The notes: generated by a model not told the origin, from the letters alone. A stretch of DNA of 64,000 bases from Flavobacterium caseinilyticum (GCF_004349085.1 NZ_SMFM01000002.1:496001-560000), one strand, 5' to 3'. Numbered from the stretch's first letter, positions 41,707-51,793 are shown. Program-made: numbers and translations.

Positions 41707-42525
41707 ATGAACTTACAACATATTCCACAAATTAAACATACTGACAGTGGCAATTTCTTTCTGCTTGCTGGTCCTTGCGCTATAGAAAATGAAGAAATGG
41801 CGCTACGGATTGCCGAAAAATTAGTGGGCATCACTGATTATTTACAGATTCCGTTCGTTTTCAAAGGTTCTTTCAAGAAAGCCAACCGTTCCAGGATTGA
41901 CAGTTTTTCCGGAATTGGAGATGAAAAAGCGCTTAAAATTCTGAGAAAAGTTTCGGAAACTTTTAAAGTTCCTACCGTAACTGACATCCACACAAATGAA
42001 GATGCGGACATGGCGGCTCAATACGTCGATATTTTGCAAATCCCTGCTTTCTTGGTCCGTCAAACAGATTTAGTTGTGGCTGCAGCCAATACAGGAAAAG
42101 TAGTCAACCTGAAAAAGGGACAATTCATGAGTCCGGAAAGCATGAAACATGCGGTTCAAAAAGTGCTGGATTGCAACAATGAAAACGTGATGATCACTGA
42201 TAGAGGAACAATGTTTGGCTACCAGGACATGATTGTGGATTTCCGAGGAATTCCTACGATGCAACAATATGCAACTACCGTTCTGGATGTAACCCATTCG
42301 CTGCAACAGCCCAACCAAACGGCTGGCGTAACTGGCGGAAGGCCTGATATGATTGAGACCATTGCAAAAGCAGGAATTGCTGTAGGCGTGGACGGCATTT
42401 TTATTGAAACTCATTTTGATCCCGCTAACGCAAAAAGTGACGGTGCCAATATGCTTCACTTAGATTATTTTGAAGGATTGATGACCAAATTAGTTGCGAT
42501 ACGAAAAACGATAAATCAGTTTTAA
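41707..42525 (+). CDS. kdsA: 3-deoxy-8-phosphooctulonate (KDO-8-P) synthase
   Basis: 272 residues, full length. Condenses phosphoenolpyruvate with arabinose 5-phosphate in the KDO branch of lipopolysaccharide synthesis. Motifs: LAGPCAIENEEMALRIAE, FKGSFKKANRSRIDSFSGIG, TDIHTNEDA, LVVAAANTGKVVNLKKGQFM and ETHFDPANAKSDGANML. The Cys in AGPCAIE and the Asn/Lys context are those of the metal-dependent or independent forms; I cannot separate them by eye. A strong inverted repeat follows at 42577. Confidence 0.97.
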   Translation: MNLQHIPQIKHTDSGNFFLLAGPCAIENEEMALRIAEKLVGITDYLQIPFVFKGSFKKANRSRIDSFSGIGDEKALKILRKVSETFKVPTVTDIHTNEDADMAAQYVDILQIPAFLVRQTDLVVAAANTGKVVNLKKGQFMSPESMKHAVQKVLDCNNENVMITDRGTMFGYQDMIVDFRGIPTMQQYATTVLDVTHSLQQPNQTAGVTGGRPDMIETIAKAGIAVGVDGIFIETHFDPANAKSDGANMLHLDYFEGLMTKLVAIRKTINQF

Positions 42526-42576
42526 ATTTATTACAAATTTGTGATGAAAATTTTAATTTTGAATTGAAACACTTAA

Positions 42577-42600
42577 GAGGCTGTCAGACATGACAGCCTC
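42577..42600 (+). terminator. Hairpin after kdsA
   Basis: Perfect stem GAGGCTGTCA/TGACAGCCTC with a GACA loop. The following T-run is poor (CATTTG), so it may stabilise the mRNA end rather than terminate strongly. Confidence 0.55.
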
Positions 42601-42789
42601 CATTTGTTTAAACCACTTTTTTTCTTAAACAATGGCTATTCGTTACATTTTAATAATGGATTTCCTTAATAAATAGCTTTCTATTATAAAAAAAATTATC
42701 TAAATTTGAAAATGTGTTTTTCTTGTAAATTAAGAGCATTTATTATATTGATATATGCCCATAATCCAAAGAAATAATTTTTATACGCA

Positions 42790-43881
42790 ATGACAATAAA
42801 ACAAATAAATCCTGATTCTGGAGTGGAATATCACTTTGATAATTTTTTTAATATCTCAGCAGATTTTATTTGTATTGCAGGATTTGATGGGTATTTTAAA
42901 AGGATAAATCCGGCTGTTTCAAAATTATTAGGATATTCCGAAGAGGAATTATATGCAAGGCCCATCAGCAGTTTTGTGTATGCACCCGACCTAAAAATTA
43001 CCATAGAAACCAGAGAAGAAGTATATAAAAACAAGCCTCTTTTGAATTTTGAAAACCGCTATTTGACTAAAAGCGGGGAAATTGTGTGGTTATCCTGGAC
43101 TTCGATGCCTATTGAGTCAGAGAAATTAGTGTATGCCATTGCTAAGAACATTACGCATAAAAAAAGAGTGGAAGAAGAACGCAATTTACTTCTTGCTAAT
43201 CTAACGCAAATTAACAAGGAACTTACACTTTTGTCGCACAAAACATCCCATGATTTAAAGTCTCCCATCAATAATATGCTTTCTGTTTTCAGCCTTATTG
43301 ATATTTCAAAAATCAATGATCCGGAAACGTTGGAACTGATAGAAATTCTTAAATTAACCAGTGAAAATTTAAAACAGACTTTAAACGATTCTATTGATGA
43401 ACTCTCTGAAAATCAGAGTATCAATACGCAAATCGAAGAAATAAATCTTAATGAGTCTCTCAATGAGGTACTGAGCTCCATAAATTCGTTGGTACGCGAT
43501 TCAAAAGCAGTTATTAATGTTGACTTTTCAGATTTTGAGACTGTCGCTTTTAATAAATCGTATATTAAAAGCATTTTTTTGAATTTATTAACTAATTCCA
43601 TTAAATATGCAAAACCACATCAATCACCAGTGATAACTATCCAATCACGGAAAATAAATGGGGTGAACCAATTAATTTTTTCTGATAATGGACTTGGTTT
43701 TGATATGGATAAGGTAAAAGATAAAATTTTTGGTTTGTATGAAAAATTTCATAGTAATATCGACAGTAATGGTATAGGATTGTATTTAGTTTACAATCAT
43801 ATCACCAGTTTAGGTGGCCGAATTGCTGTTGAAAGTAAAATAAATGAAGGTGCTAAATTCACCATTTCCTTCAGATATTGA
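42790..43881 (+). CDS. PAS-domain sensor histidine kinase, orphan, soluble
   Basis: 363 residues without a membrane segment. PAS fold at about 20-125 (FICIAGFDGYFKRINPAVSKLLGYSEEEL and the PAC-like VWLSWTSMPIE), a short coiled coil, a HisKA-type dimerisation helix with His154 in LLSHKTSHDLKSPINN, and a HATPase_c domain with the N-box NLLTNSIKYAKP, FSDNGLGFDM and GIGLYLVYNHI. A cytosolic sensor, since PAS can bind haem, flavin or small ligands; no cofactor motif identified. No receiver gene is next to it, so its partner is elsewhere. Confidence 0.92.
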   Translation: MTIKQINPDSGVEYHFDNFFNISADFICIAGFDGYFKRINPAVSKLLGYSEEELYARPISSFVYAPDLKITIETREEVYKNKPLLNFENRYLTKSGEIVWLSWTSMPIESEKLVYAIAKNITHKKRVEEERNLLLANLTQINKELTLLSHKTSHDLKSPINNMLSVFSLIDISKINDPETLELIEILKLTSENLKQTLNDSIDELSENQSINTQIEEINLNESLNEVLSSINSLVRDSKAVINVDFSDFETVAFNKSYIKSIFLNLLTNSIKYAKPHQSPVITIQSRKINGVNQLIFSDNGLGFDMDKVKDKIFGLYEKFHSNIDSNGIGLYLVYNHITSLGGRIAVESKINEGAKFTISFRY

Positions 43882-43920
43882 AAAAAACTGATTTTAGCAC
43901 CTTCTAAAATTAGAGTGTTT

Positions 43921-45300
43921 TTATTTTACAATCCCATTCTGATCAATCAGATAAAGTAATGAAGCCATAGCTGCCGCTCCGAGTTCTAACTCTCTTTTAT
44001 TGACAGCATCAAAAGTGTCATTTGCCGCATGATGATAATCAAAATAACGTTGTGAATCAGGTTGCAAACCAACCTTTACAATATGATTTGATTGTAACGG
44101 CCCAATATCAACGCCGGAATGTCCTTTTACAAATTTGTGAACTAAATACGGTTCGAATAATGTTGCCCAACTACTGATTTTATTAAAATTTGCTTCATCA
44201 GCTTCGATTGAAAATCCTCTTGGAGAAAATCCTCCCGAATCACTTTCTAAAGCAAAAATGTGATTTTCATTGTTTTTATTGGATTGTGTTTCATATTCTT
44301 TTCCGCCCCGAACGCCGTTTTCTTCGTTCATAAACAAAACTACTCGAAGCGTGTTTTTAGGTTTATATCCAATGTTTTTTAAGATATTCAATACTTCCAT
44401 ACTTTGCACACAGCCGGCGCCATCGTCATGAGAACCATCTCCTAAATCCCAGGAATCCAGATGCCCGCCAACGACCATTATTCGTTCAGGATGTTCAGAA
44501 CCGGTCATTTCACCAACAACATTATAGGATAAAACATCATCAAATGTTTCACAGGACTGTTTAAAATAGAATGGTGCATTTGGATTTTCTTTTAAACTTT
44601 TGCTTAAAAGTTCGGCACCGTTTGTGCTTATCGCAGCAGCAGGAATTCGTTGTTCTTTGGCGATTTCTCCATAATTAGTTGCACCGGTATGCGGTAAATC
44701 ATCCAGTCGCAGATTCATCGATCTGACAATTACGGCTAATGCTCCCAGTTTTCCGGCTTCTCTTGCTCCTGAGGATCTTTGATCTACACAACTTCCATAC
44801 GCTTTGAAAGTTTCAATAAATTCAGGATTCATGGGTCTGTTAAAAAAAATGATTTTGCCTTTTACTTTTTCTTCCCCTAGTGCGGTTAATTCTTCTAAAC
44901 TGTTTACTTCCAGTACAGCTGCTTGTAATCCTTTTTTTGGAGTGGCAACTGAGCCGCCAAGCGCGCATATTGGAAAAGTGATTTTTTGTTTTCCCAATCG
45001 CAGATAAGCGATTTCTTTCTCGCCCCTAACCCATTTTGGCACCATCACTTCCTGAAGATATACTTTATCTAGTCCCAGTGTTTCCAATTGCGCTTTGGTA
45101 TATAAAACCGCTTTTTCGGCTCCGGTTGAACCTGATAATCGCGAACCAATTGTATTGGACAAGTGTTCCAACCAAGGGTAGCTTTTTCCATTTGTCAAGG
45201 ATGATTTATAAATTTCCTTCAGAGTCTGTTCGTCTTTAGTTTGTGCAAAAGCAGTAATTCCGCTTAACAAAATTGCGGTTAAAATAATTGATTTTTTCAT
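43921..45300 (-). CDS. M28-family zinc metallopeptidase, secreted
   Basis: 459 residues. Signal peptide MKKSIILTAILLSGITAFAQ, a PA-type insert at about 130-230, then the M28 fold: zinc ligands in GGHLDSWDLGDGSHDDGAG (His, Asp), catalytic Glu in NEENGVRGG, and a late ligand His in YHHAANDT. M28 peptidases remove N-terminal amino acids; this is probably an aminopeptidase or carboxypeptidase in the periplasm. It reads away from the PUL and is separated from it by the terminator at 45402, so I do not count it as part of it. Confidence 0.92.
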   Translation of the reverse strand: MKKSIILTAILLSGITAFAQTKDEQTLKEIYKSSLTNGKSYPWLEHLSNTIGSRLSGSTGAEKAVLYTKAQLETLGLDKVYLQEVMVPKWVRGEKEIAYLRLGKQKITFPICALGGSVATPKKGLQAAVLEVNSLEELTALGEEKVKGKIIFFNRPMNPEFIETFKAYGSCVDQRSSGAREAGKLGALAVIVRSMNLRLDDLPHTGATNYGEIAKEQRIPAAAISTNGAELLSKSLKENPNAPFYFKQSCETFDDVLSYNVVGEMTGSEHPERIMVVGGHLDSWDLGDGSHDDGAGCVQSMEVLNILKNIGYKPKNTLRVVLFMNEENGVRGGKEYETQSNKNNENHIFALESDSGGFSPRGFSIEADEANFNKISSWATLFEPYLVHKFVKGHSGVDIGPLQSNHIVKVGLQPDSQRYFDYHHAANDTFDAVNKRELELGAAAMASLLYLIDQNGIVK

Positions 45301-45395
45301 AGTAAATGCAGGTCTTTTTTGGTGATTTAATTTAGAACTTTGGTTTTGGTTGCTGTTGCAATTTCGTAATTCTTACCGAATATTTGATTTAAGTT

Positions 45396-45434
45396 CAAAA
45401 AAAATCCTGCAAGTTTTAAGTTCTTGCAGGATTT
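45396..45434 (-). terminator. Terminator of the PUL (after GH97)
   Basis: Stem AAATCCTGCAAG/CTTGCAGGATTT with a 9-base loop; on the minus strand it is followed by a T-run (A-run at 45396-45404 on plus). Confidence 0.85.
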
Positions 45435-45441
45435 AAGTGTA

Positions 45442-47538
45442 TTATTGGATTGGTTCAAAACTAATTGCTGTTCCTCCTCCCGGAGCTAAATTCAAATTGA
45501 TTTTAGACTTACTTGTTACCACGATAGTTCTTATTTTGTAAGCAATTGGATTTTTTTGCCAGTCGGCATCTTTTGCATCTTCATAAATAATGGCCTTGTA
45601 CTTTTTACCTTTTGTAAGAAAGTCTAATTTTAATTGTGATTTTCTTGCATTTTCATCGGTGATTGCGCCAAGAAACCAAGTTTCCTTTCCTTTGGTTTTT
45701 CTGGCAACTGTAATATAATCGCCGGGTTCAGCTTCTAAATATTTGCTATCATCCCAATCTGTAGCAACATCTTTTATAAACTGAAAAGCATCCGGATATT
45801 TTTCGTAATTCTCCGGTAAGTCAGCTGCCATTTGCAGCGGAGAATACATTGTCACGTACAAAGCCAGTTGCTTGGCTAAAGTAGTATGAACCTGCTCCGT
45901 TTTATTTTTATCATAATAACTCATCTTGATTTCAAATATACCGGGCGTATAATCCATTGGTCCGCCCAATTGTCTTGTAAATGGCAAAATGGTTTCATGC
46001 ATAGGCGGATTTCCAACACTCCAAGCATTGAATTCATTTCCACGAGCTGCTTCAGCAGCAATATAATTAGGATACGTTCTTCCAAAACCGGTTGGTCTGG
46101 ATGATTCGTGAGAGTTAATCATGATCTTGTAATCCGCAGCGCGTTTTACCACAAAATTGAAATGATTCACCATAGATTGTCCGTCATGAAACTCGCCACG
46201 CGGAATGATTTTGCCCACGTAACCTGATTTTACAGCAGGATATTCGTATTTTTTCATCAAATCAAATGCGCGATCCAAATGTCTTTCATAATTACTGACA
46301 GAACCCGATGTTTCATGATGCATAATCATTTTCACGTTTTTTGCTTTGGCGTAAGCCGAAAGCGCTGCAATATCGAAATCCGGATAAGGTGTCGTAAAAT
46401 CAAAAACTTCTTCTTTCCAGTTGCCATTCCAATCTTCCCAACCTACATTCCATCCTTCTACTAAAACGCCGTCGAAACCATTTTTGGCGGCAAAATCAAT
46501 GTATCTTTTCGTATTTTCGGTTGTTGCTCCATGTTTTCCTGACGCTTTTGGCGCGTTAGCAAAATTGGTGGCATTTTGCGAACCTGCATAATCCCATGTC
46601 GATTTTCCCACGTGCATTTCCCACCAAATCCCCACATATTTCATCGGTTTTATCCAGGAAGTATCCTCCAATTGCGAAGGTTCATTAAGGTTCAGAATCA
46701 TTTTGGAAGCCACAATATCTCTGGCATCATCACTTATCATGATTGTTCTCCAAGGCGATACACAAGGTGTCTGTAAATAAGCTTTGTCACCTATTGCATT
46801 TGGAACCAATTGCGCTGTAAGTTTAAAAGTGTTTACATCTGCCTTCAGATGCATCACCGGATAGTTGACAACTGCAGCTTCAAAAATATTGAGGTACAAA
46901 CCTGCTGGCGATTTCATCATTAATGGCGATTGAACGGTGTATTTCCCCGGAATGGATTTTACCCCAATTCCATTATTCATGTTTATTTTAGAGTTGTCTA
47001 TTTCAGAAAATTTCGTTTCGTTGTACTCGTATTCGTTGCTGTCAAAATCACCAGGAATCCAGAATACTTTATTGTTTTCTGTCAAATTAAATTCAGTCAC
47101 TTCATCCGAAATAATGAAATAATTTAATTCCGCTTGCTTTGGAAAATCATATCTGAAAGCTACTCCTTCATCAAAAACTCTAAAAATGATATTCATTTTC
47201 ACCTTAGTTTCCTTATTGATAAGCGAAACATTAAGTTCGTTATACTGATTTAGAATACTGGCTTGTTCTCCTAAAACTGGCTTCCAAGATTCGTTGAAGC
47301 TTGAAGTTTTTGAATTCAGTATTTCAAAGTTAGCGTCTAAAGCTGGTTTTTCTTTTAATTTAATACCTAAGGCGCTTTCTAAAACGACCGCTTTGTTTTT
47401 GTAATTTACGGAATAAAAAGGTTGACCATTTGTTCCTAATTTGAAATTTAAGGCAATTTTACCCGATGGCGATTGAACGCTTTGGGCATTGCCAAAATTG
47501 AAAAGAAAGAGTAGAAAAAGAGAAAATAAACATTTCAT
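45442..47538 (-). CDS. Glycoside hydrolase family 97 (SusB-like)
   Basis: 698 residues, full length for the family. Signal peptide (LFSLFLLFLFNFGNAQ), N-terminal beta-sandwich, then a TIM-barrel core with WWEMHVG, the loop KMIMHHETSGSV, INSHESSRPTG and GNEFNAWS. The glutamates in HHETSG and SHESS are those that carry the inverting type (SusB, alpha-glucosidase); the retaining type has an Asp instead. GH97 cleaves alpha-linked glucosides or galactosides. In this PUL it is the last gene, 143 bases after GH3 with its own hairpin between. Confidence 0.93.
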   Translation of the reverse strand: MKCLFSLFLLFLFNFGNAQSVQSPSGKIALNFKLGTNGQPFYSVNYKNKAVVLESALGIKLKEKPALDANFEILNSKTSSFNESWKPVLGEQASILNQYNELNVSLINKETKVKMNIIFRVFDEGVAFRYDFPKQAELNYFIISDEVTEFNLTENNKVFWIPGDFDSNEYEYNETKFSEIDNSKINMNNGIGVKSIPGKYTVQSPLMMKSPAGLYLNIFEAAVVNYPVMHLKADVNTFKLTAQLVPNAIGDKAYLQTPCVSPWRTIMISDDARDIVASKMILNLNEPSQLEDTSWIKPMKYVGIWWEMHVGKSTWDYAGSQNATNFANAPKASGKHGATTENTKRYIDFAAKNGFDGVLVEGWNVGWEDWNGNWKEEVFDFTTPYPDFDIAALSAYAKAKNVKMIMHHETSGSVSNYERHLDRAFDLMKKYEYPAVKSGYVGKIIPRGEFHDGQSMVNHFNFVVKRAADYKIMINSHESSRPTGFGRTYPNYIAAEAARGNEFNAWSVGNPPMHETILPFTRQLGGPMDYTPGIFEIKMSYYDKNKTEQVHTTLAKQLALYVTMYSPLQMAADLPENYEKYPDAFQFIKDVATDWDDSKYLEAEPGDYITVARKTKGKETWFLGAITDENARKSQLKLDFLTKGKKYKAIIYEDAKDADWQKNPIAYKIRTIVVTSKSKINLNLAPGGGTAISFEPIQ

Positions 47539-47623
47539 TTTTGGATGATTTTTTAGAATTGATAAAAGTAAATAAAATAGCTGTTTTACACCGTATGACT
47601 TTTAACAAATACCGTTTTTTTGT

Positions 47624-47656
47624 TAAAAAAAACCCTTCAGTACAAATACTGAAGGG
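47624..47656 (-). terminator. Terminator after GH3 gene (inside PUL)
   Basis: Stem CCCTTCAG/CTGAAGGG with an 8-base loop, with a T-run on the minus strand (A-run 47625-47632 on plus). It would limit read-through into GH97. Confidence 0.8.
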
Positions 47657-47681
47657 CCGATCATAAATAAACAAACCAAAT

Positions 47682-49982
47682 CTATTTGATCAACTCAAAA
47701 CTAACTTTATTTTCAGTCGTGGAATCCGTGCCAACGAAAACATGAAAAGTTCCGAGCTCCGCATTAAACATTAATTCTGAATTGTAAAATTTGAGTTCTT
47801 CTTCAGAAATTTCAAATTTTACTGTTTGCATTTCTCCTTTTTTAAGAGCAATCTTCTGAAAACCTTTCAATTCTTTTAACGGTCTGGTAACTGTACCAAC
47901 TAAGTCTCTAATATACAGCTGAACTACTTCTTTTCCATCAAAAGTTCCGGTATTTGTAACGTCAACACTAACAATCAATTTTTCGGTCCTTTTCATCTTA
48001 TCGGATGAAATTTTCACGTTTGAATATCCAAAAGTGGTGTAACTCAAACCAAAACCAAAAGGATATAAAGGTTCATTTCTTTCATCGATATAATTGGATC
48101 TAAACTTTTCGAATTTACCTTCTTTATTTACTAGAGGTCTTCCTGTATTTTTTTGATTGTAATAAATTGGCACCTGGCCTACACTTCTAGGAAACGTTGC
48201 AGTTAGTTTACCGGAAGGATTTTGATTTCCAAACAAAACGTCAGCAATCGCAGTTCCTGCCTCACTTCCTGCAAACCATGCATTCAATATTGCTGGCACC
48301 GTTGCATTTTCCTGAACCAACACCAAAGGACGGCCTGTAAATAAAACCAGTACAACCGGTTTTCCCGTTTTCAGTAATGCTTCTAATAAATCTTTTTGCG
48401 CTTGTGGAATTTCTAAATTAGTCCTGCTACTGCTTTCTCCTGACATTTCTGCTGATTCACCTAAAGCTGCTACAATCACATCGGATTGATTCGCAATTTT
48501 CAAAGCTTCCGCCAATAATTCTTCGGAAGTTCTGCTGTCACGGTGTAAGGTTTTGCCAAACATGGTTGCTTTTTCTTCGAAAGCAGCATCATAATCCAGA
48601 TTGCTTCCCTTTGCGTAAAGCACCTTTGTAGCAGTTCCGGCCACTTCTCTGATACCGGCTATTAAGGATATGGATTTATCCATATTTGTAGCCACGCTCC
48701 AAGTACCTGCCATATTTTCCGTGGCATCAGCCAATGGTCCAATAACGGCAACTGTTCCTGATTTTTTCAACGGTAGCAACTGATTATTGTTTTTTAGCAA
48801 AACTAATGACTGTGCTGAAATAGCTCTTGCTTCGGCTCTGTGGCTTTTTGTGAAAATTTCCGTTTTGGCTCTTGTTTCATCGCAATACTTATAAGGATCG
48901 TGGAATAATCCCAAATCATATTTGGCATTTAAAATAAGACGAGCTGCATTATCTATTTGTTCAACGCTAACTTTTCCTTCTTCCACTGATTTCTTTAATG
49001 TCGTCAGGAAACCTTCCCCCACCATATCCATTTCAATTCCAGCATTTAGTGCCAAAGCAGATACGGTCTGCAAATCGCCCATTCCATGATCTACCATTTC
49101 GTTTATTCCGGTGTAATCAGTAACTACAAAACCATCAAAACCCCACTGTTTTCTTAAAACATCAGTCATTAACCATTTATTTCCGGTTGCAGGAATACCA
49201 TCGACTTCATTGAAAGACGCCATCACCGAACCAACGCCGGCATCAATAGCGGCTTTGTAAGGAGGAAAATAATCGTTGTACATTTTTATTCTACTCATAT
49301 CGACCGTGTTGTAATCACGCCCTGCATCTGGCGCGCCGTACAAAGCAAAATGTTTAACGCACGACAAAAGCGTATTATTCTTTGACAAATCATTTTGTTG
49401 ATATCCGTTGACCATTGCTTTTGCGATCTGGCTTCCCAAAAACGGATCTTCACCCGAACCTTCAGAAACTCTTCCCCAACGTGGATCACGGGAAACGTCA
49501 ACCATAGGTGAAAATGTCCAGTTAATTCCATCGGCACTGGCTTCTTGAGCGGCAATTTGTGCAGAACGTTCGATCAATTTCATGTCCCAAGTACAGGACA
49601 ATCCAAGCGGAATAGGAAAAGTTGTCTCATAACCGTGTATCACGTCCATTCCAAAAAGTAATGGAATTTTCAATCGGCTTTTTTCGACAGCGATTTTTTG
49701 TACTTCTTTTATTTTTTGAACCGATTTGATGTTAAATAAACCACCAACCTTACCTTCTTCTATATTTTTCGCCACATTTGAACTGTTTGCAGCTCCAGTG
49801 GTAATATCACCCGAAGTAGGTAAATTCAACTGACCTATTTTCTCTTCCAGAGTCATTTTGGAAAGTAACTCTGCAACAAATTCAGTTTTAGGTTTAATTT
49901 TAATTGCCTTTTTAGTTGTCTTTTTTTGGCTGTAGCCAAAAAGTGAAAATCCAATAAGGAGTATAATAAGTTTAATTTTCAT
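47682..49982 (-). CDS. Glycoside hydrolase family 3, periplasmic beta-glucosidase type
   Basis: 766 residues from ATG at 49982. Signal peptide MKIKLIILLIGFSLFGYSQ, TIM-barrel with the nucleophile loop GFVVTDYTGINEM (Asp in VTDYT), then the (alpha/beta)6-sandwich with the acid/base loop region GESAEMSGESSSRTN, and a C-terminal fibronectin-III-like domain (LSYTTFGYSNVKIS onward). It removes glucose from the ends of beta-glucan oligomers in the periplasm. A longer frame to 50072 would add 30 residues before the signal peptide and overlap the esterase gene by 101 bases, so I choose 49982, which leaves an 11-base overlap. Confidence 0.95.
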   Translation of the reverse strand: MKIKLIILLIGFSLFGYSQKKTTKKAIKIKPKTEFVAELLSKMTLEEKIGQLNLPTSGDITTGAANSSNVAKNIEEGKVGGLFNIKSVQKIKEVQKIAVEKSRLKIPLLFGMDVIHGYETTFPIPLGLSCTWDMKLIERSAQIAAQEASADGINWTFSPMVDVSRDPRWGRVSEGSGEDPFLGSQIAKAMVNGYQQNDLSKNNTLLSCVKHFALYGAPDAGRDYNTVDMSRIKMYNDYFPPYKAAIDAGVGSVMASFNEVDGIPATGNKWLMTDVLRKQWGFDGFVVTDYTGINEMVDHGMGDLQTVSALALNAGIEMDMVGEGFLTTLKKSVEEGKVSVEQIDNAARLILNAKYDLGLFHDPYKYCDETRAKTEIFTKSHRAEARAISAQSLVLLKNNNQLLPLKKSGTVAVIGPLADATENMAGTWSVATNMDKSISLIAGIREVAGTATKVLYAKGSNLDYDAAFEEKATMFGKTLHRDSRTSEELLAEALKIANQSDVIVAALGESAEMSGESSSRTNLEIPQAQKDLLEALLKTGKPVVLVLFTGRPLVLVQENATVPAILNAWFAGSEAGTAIADVLFGNQNPSGKLTATFPRSVGQVPIYYNQKNTGRPLVNKEGKFEKFRSNYIDERNEPLYPFGFGLSYTTFGYSNVKISSDKMKRTEKLIVSVDVTNTGTFDGKEVVQLYIRDLVGTVTRPLKELKGFQKIALKKGEMQTVKFEISEEELKFYNSELMFNAELGTFHVFVGTDSTTENKVSFELIK

Positions 49983-50685
49983 TTTGTCTGTTTTTAATTT
50001 GTTTGAACATCCAATCATAAATGTCTTGGTTGTCATATACTCTTGACCAACTGTCGTGATTTGCATCATCAAAAATTGTCAGTGCAACATTCCTATTACA
50101 GGTTTTTAATTTTTTATACATCGCAATCGAATACTCCACATTTACGACATCATCCAGCAAACCATGAAAAATTCGGGTTGGAATAGCTGCGATTTTACAG
50201 TTTTCTATCATTGGAACTCTGTCTGCAAATCCTGCAATAGGCACCAAAGCGGCAAAGGTTTCAGGATGTGCAAAGGCCAGATTCCAGGCACCCCAAGCTC
50301 CCATACTAAGACCTGTGAGATAAATTCTGTTACTGTCAATATTGTTCTCTTTCTGTATTTTTAAAATCAGACGATAGAGAACTTCTTCATTCCAATACTC
50401 ATTTTCCGGGCATTGCGGTGCCAAAACATAAGCATCTAATTCATGACTTTTCAAATACTTGAACGGTCCATGTGCTTTTACTTTTTCAATATCCGTTCCT
50501 TTTTCACCGGAACCATGAAGAAAAAGAATCAGCGGCTTTTTTTCTTTAGTATTTTTTGGAATGTGTAAAGCGTACGCTAATTCGCGTTTTTGTACTATTT
50601 CGGTTTTTATGACACCAATTACCTCACTTTGTGAAAACGAAAATTGGGTTGCAATCAGCAGAAGAAAAAGAAGCATTTTATTCAT
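49972..50685 (-). CDS. Alpha/beta hydrolase, secreted esterase/phospholipase-like (CE1-like)
   Basis: 237 residues. Signal peptide MNKMLLFLLLIATQFSFSQ, oxyanion-region FLHGSGEKG, nucleophile Ser127 in GLSMGAWGAW, an Asp in GLLDDVVN and His210 in DDANHDSWS. This is the PHB-depolymerase/feruloyl-esterase-like group often found in PULs, where they remove acyl groups from polysaccharides or act on peptides. It overlaps the GH3 start by 11 bases. Exact substrate unknown. Confidence 0.85.
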   Translation of the reverse strand: MNKMLLFLLLIATQFSFSQSEVIGVIKTEIVQKRELAYALHIPKNTKEKKPLILFLHGSGEKGTDIEKVKAHGPFKYLKSHELDAYVLAPQCPENEYWNEEVLYRLILKIQKENNIDSNRIYLTGLSMGAWGAWNLAFAHPETFAALVPIAGFADRVPMIENCKIAAIPTRIFHGLLDDVVNVEYSIAMYKKLKTCNRNVALTIFDDANHDSWSRVYDNQDIYDWMFKQIKNRQNEN

Positions 50686-50703
50686 TAAATAATGAATTTA
50701 AAA

Positions 50704-50737
50704 AAACAGATTGCTTTTTAGATCAAACAATCTGTTT
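50704..50737 (-). terminator. Terminator between LamG and hydrolase genes (inside PUL)
   Basis: Stem AAACAGATTG/CAATCTGTTT; on the minus strand it is followed by T-rich sequence. Confidence 0.75.
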
Positions 50738-50752
50738 TTATTTTATTAATTA

Positions 50753-51739
50753 TTATCTTTTTGTTTTTTCCAATTTATAAAGAGCAATTACTTCGCTAGG
50801 ACTCAATGCTGATTTGTAAATTCTCATTTCATCCAACAATCCAGCATAATCTGTTGCCCAGCCTTCGTCTCCATGTGTAGTTGTTAACGATGGTGAAGTA
50901 CTGAATTGATTGGATCCAATCACTATTTGCGATAAATTTGGAGTTGCAAAAACCAAAGCACCGTATAATGGAGCGTTGTTAGGATTTGCGTTGCTTCCGT
51001 CAGGTCCGCCCGGATTATCACCATATAAGATACAAGATCCGTTTAAATCTGTAAAAGGACCATATGGCGTACCGTAAATACTGGTAGTGCCTTTTTCTCC
51101 ATTTTTGTAAACGGTATATCTCGATGTCGCAGCATCATAGGTCAAAATAACATGGATCCAAGTGTCAATTGCGCCATCGATATTAAAAATTGGTCCTTGT
51201 CCACCCCAAGCAACTCTTTTGTTTTCGATTCCCATTTTCAAACGAAGTGTGTTAGGTCTGGCATTATCAGGGTTTTCAAGAAATAAGTTTAAACCTCCCC
51301 AAAAACCAGCTGGATTTACCAACGAAAATATTCCTTGAATCCCTTTTCCTTGTCCCGGAGCACCACCATCAGGAACGGTTTGACCAGATTTCATCCAAAA
51401 ACTGAAACTGAAACTGCTTAACGCGCCCACAGCTGTTGCATTATTGTAAACTGCATAACGCTCTTGCATATTTGAGCCTTGAAAAGCCTGTCCTTTAATC
51501 CCATCAGTATAGGCAACGTTTTTTCCTATGCCGGTAAGACCTCCTTTTGAATCTGCGATGTTACCATCAAAACTCCATTTTGCAATAAGGTTATCTGCAT
51601 TTACTTCATCTGAGGTATTATAAGAACCTACTGGCGGTAAATCCAATGGCTCGTTGCTGTCTACATTATCGGAACAGCTTGTCAGTAACTGCATCGAAAG
51701 CGCAGTAGTCAGACAAAATATTTTAATACTATTTTTCAT
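50753..51739 (-). CDS. LamG-domain surface lipoprotein
   Basis: 328 residues. Lipobox LLTSCSD near residue 22, a short linker with PLDLPPVGSYNTSDEVNADN, then a concanavalin-like LamG domain (about 50-325) with KWSFDGNIADSKGG, FSFSFWMKSG and GLLDEMRIYKSALSPSEV. LamG lipoproteins in PULs bind glycans at the cell surface or act as lyase/hydrolase; no catalytic site is visible to me, so binding is more likely. It follows the glycoamylase-fold gene by 54 bases. Confidence 0.85.
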   Translation of the reverse strand: MKNSIKIFCLTTALSMQLLTSCSDNVDSNEPLDLPPVGSYNTSDEVNADNLIAKWSFDGNIADSKGGLTGIGKNVAYTDGIKGQAFQGSNMQERYAVYNNATAVGALSSFSFSFWMKSGQTVPDGGAPGQGKGIQGIFSLVNPAGFWGGLNLFLENPDNARPNTLRLKMGIENKRVAWGGQGPIFNIDGAIDTWIHVILTYDAATSRYTVYKNGEKGTTSIYGTPYGPFTDLNGSCILYGDNPGGPDGSNANPNNAPLYGALVFATPNLSQIVIGSNQFSTSPSLTTTHGDEGWATDYAGLLDEMRIYKSALSPSEVIALYKLEKTKR

Positions 51740-51793
51740 GTTTTATTTTTTTTAAATTATTAATAATTTTGGTATTCCTTTTACCGAATTTGG

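Noticed and set aside
42070..42459. Minus-strand 129-codon frame inside kdsA
   Set aside because: Antisense shadow of a well-conserved enzyme.
49983..50072. Upstream extension of the GH3 gene
   Set aside because: Adds 30 residues before a normal signal peptide and overlaps the esterase gene deeply.
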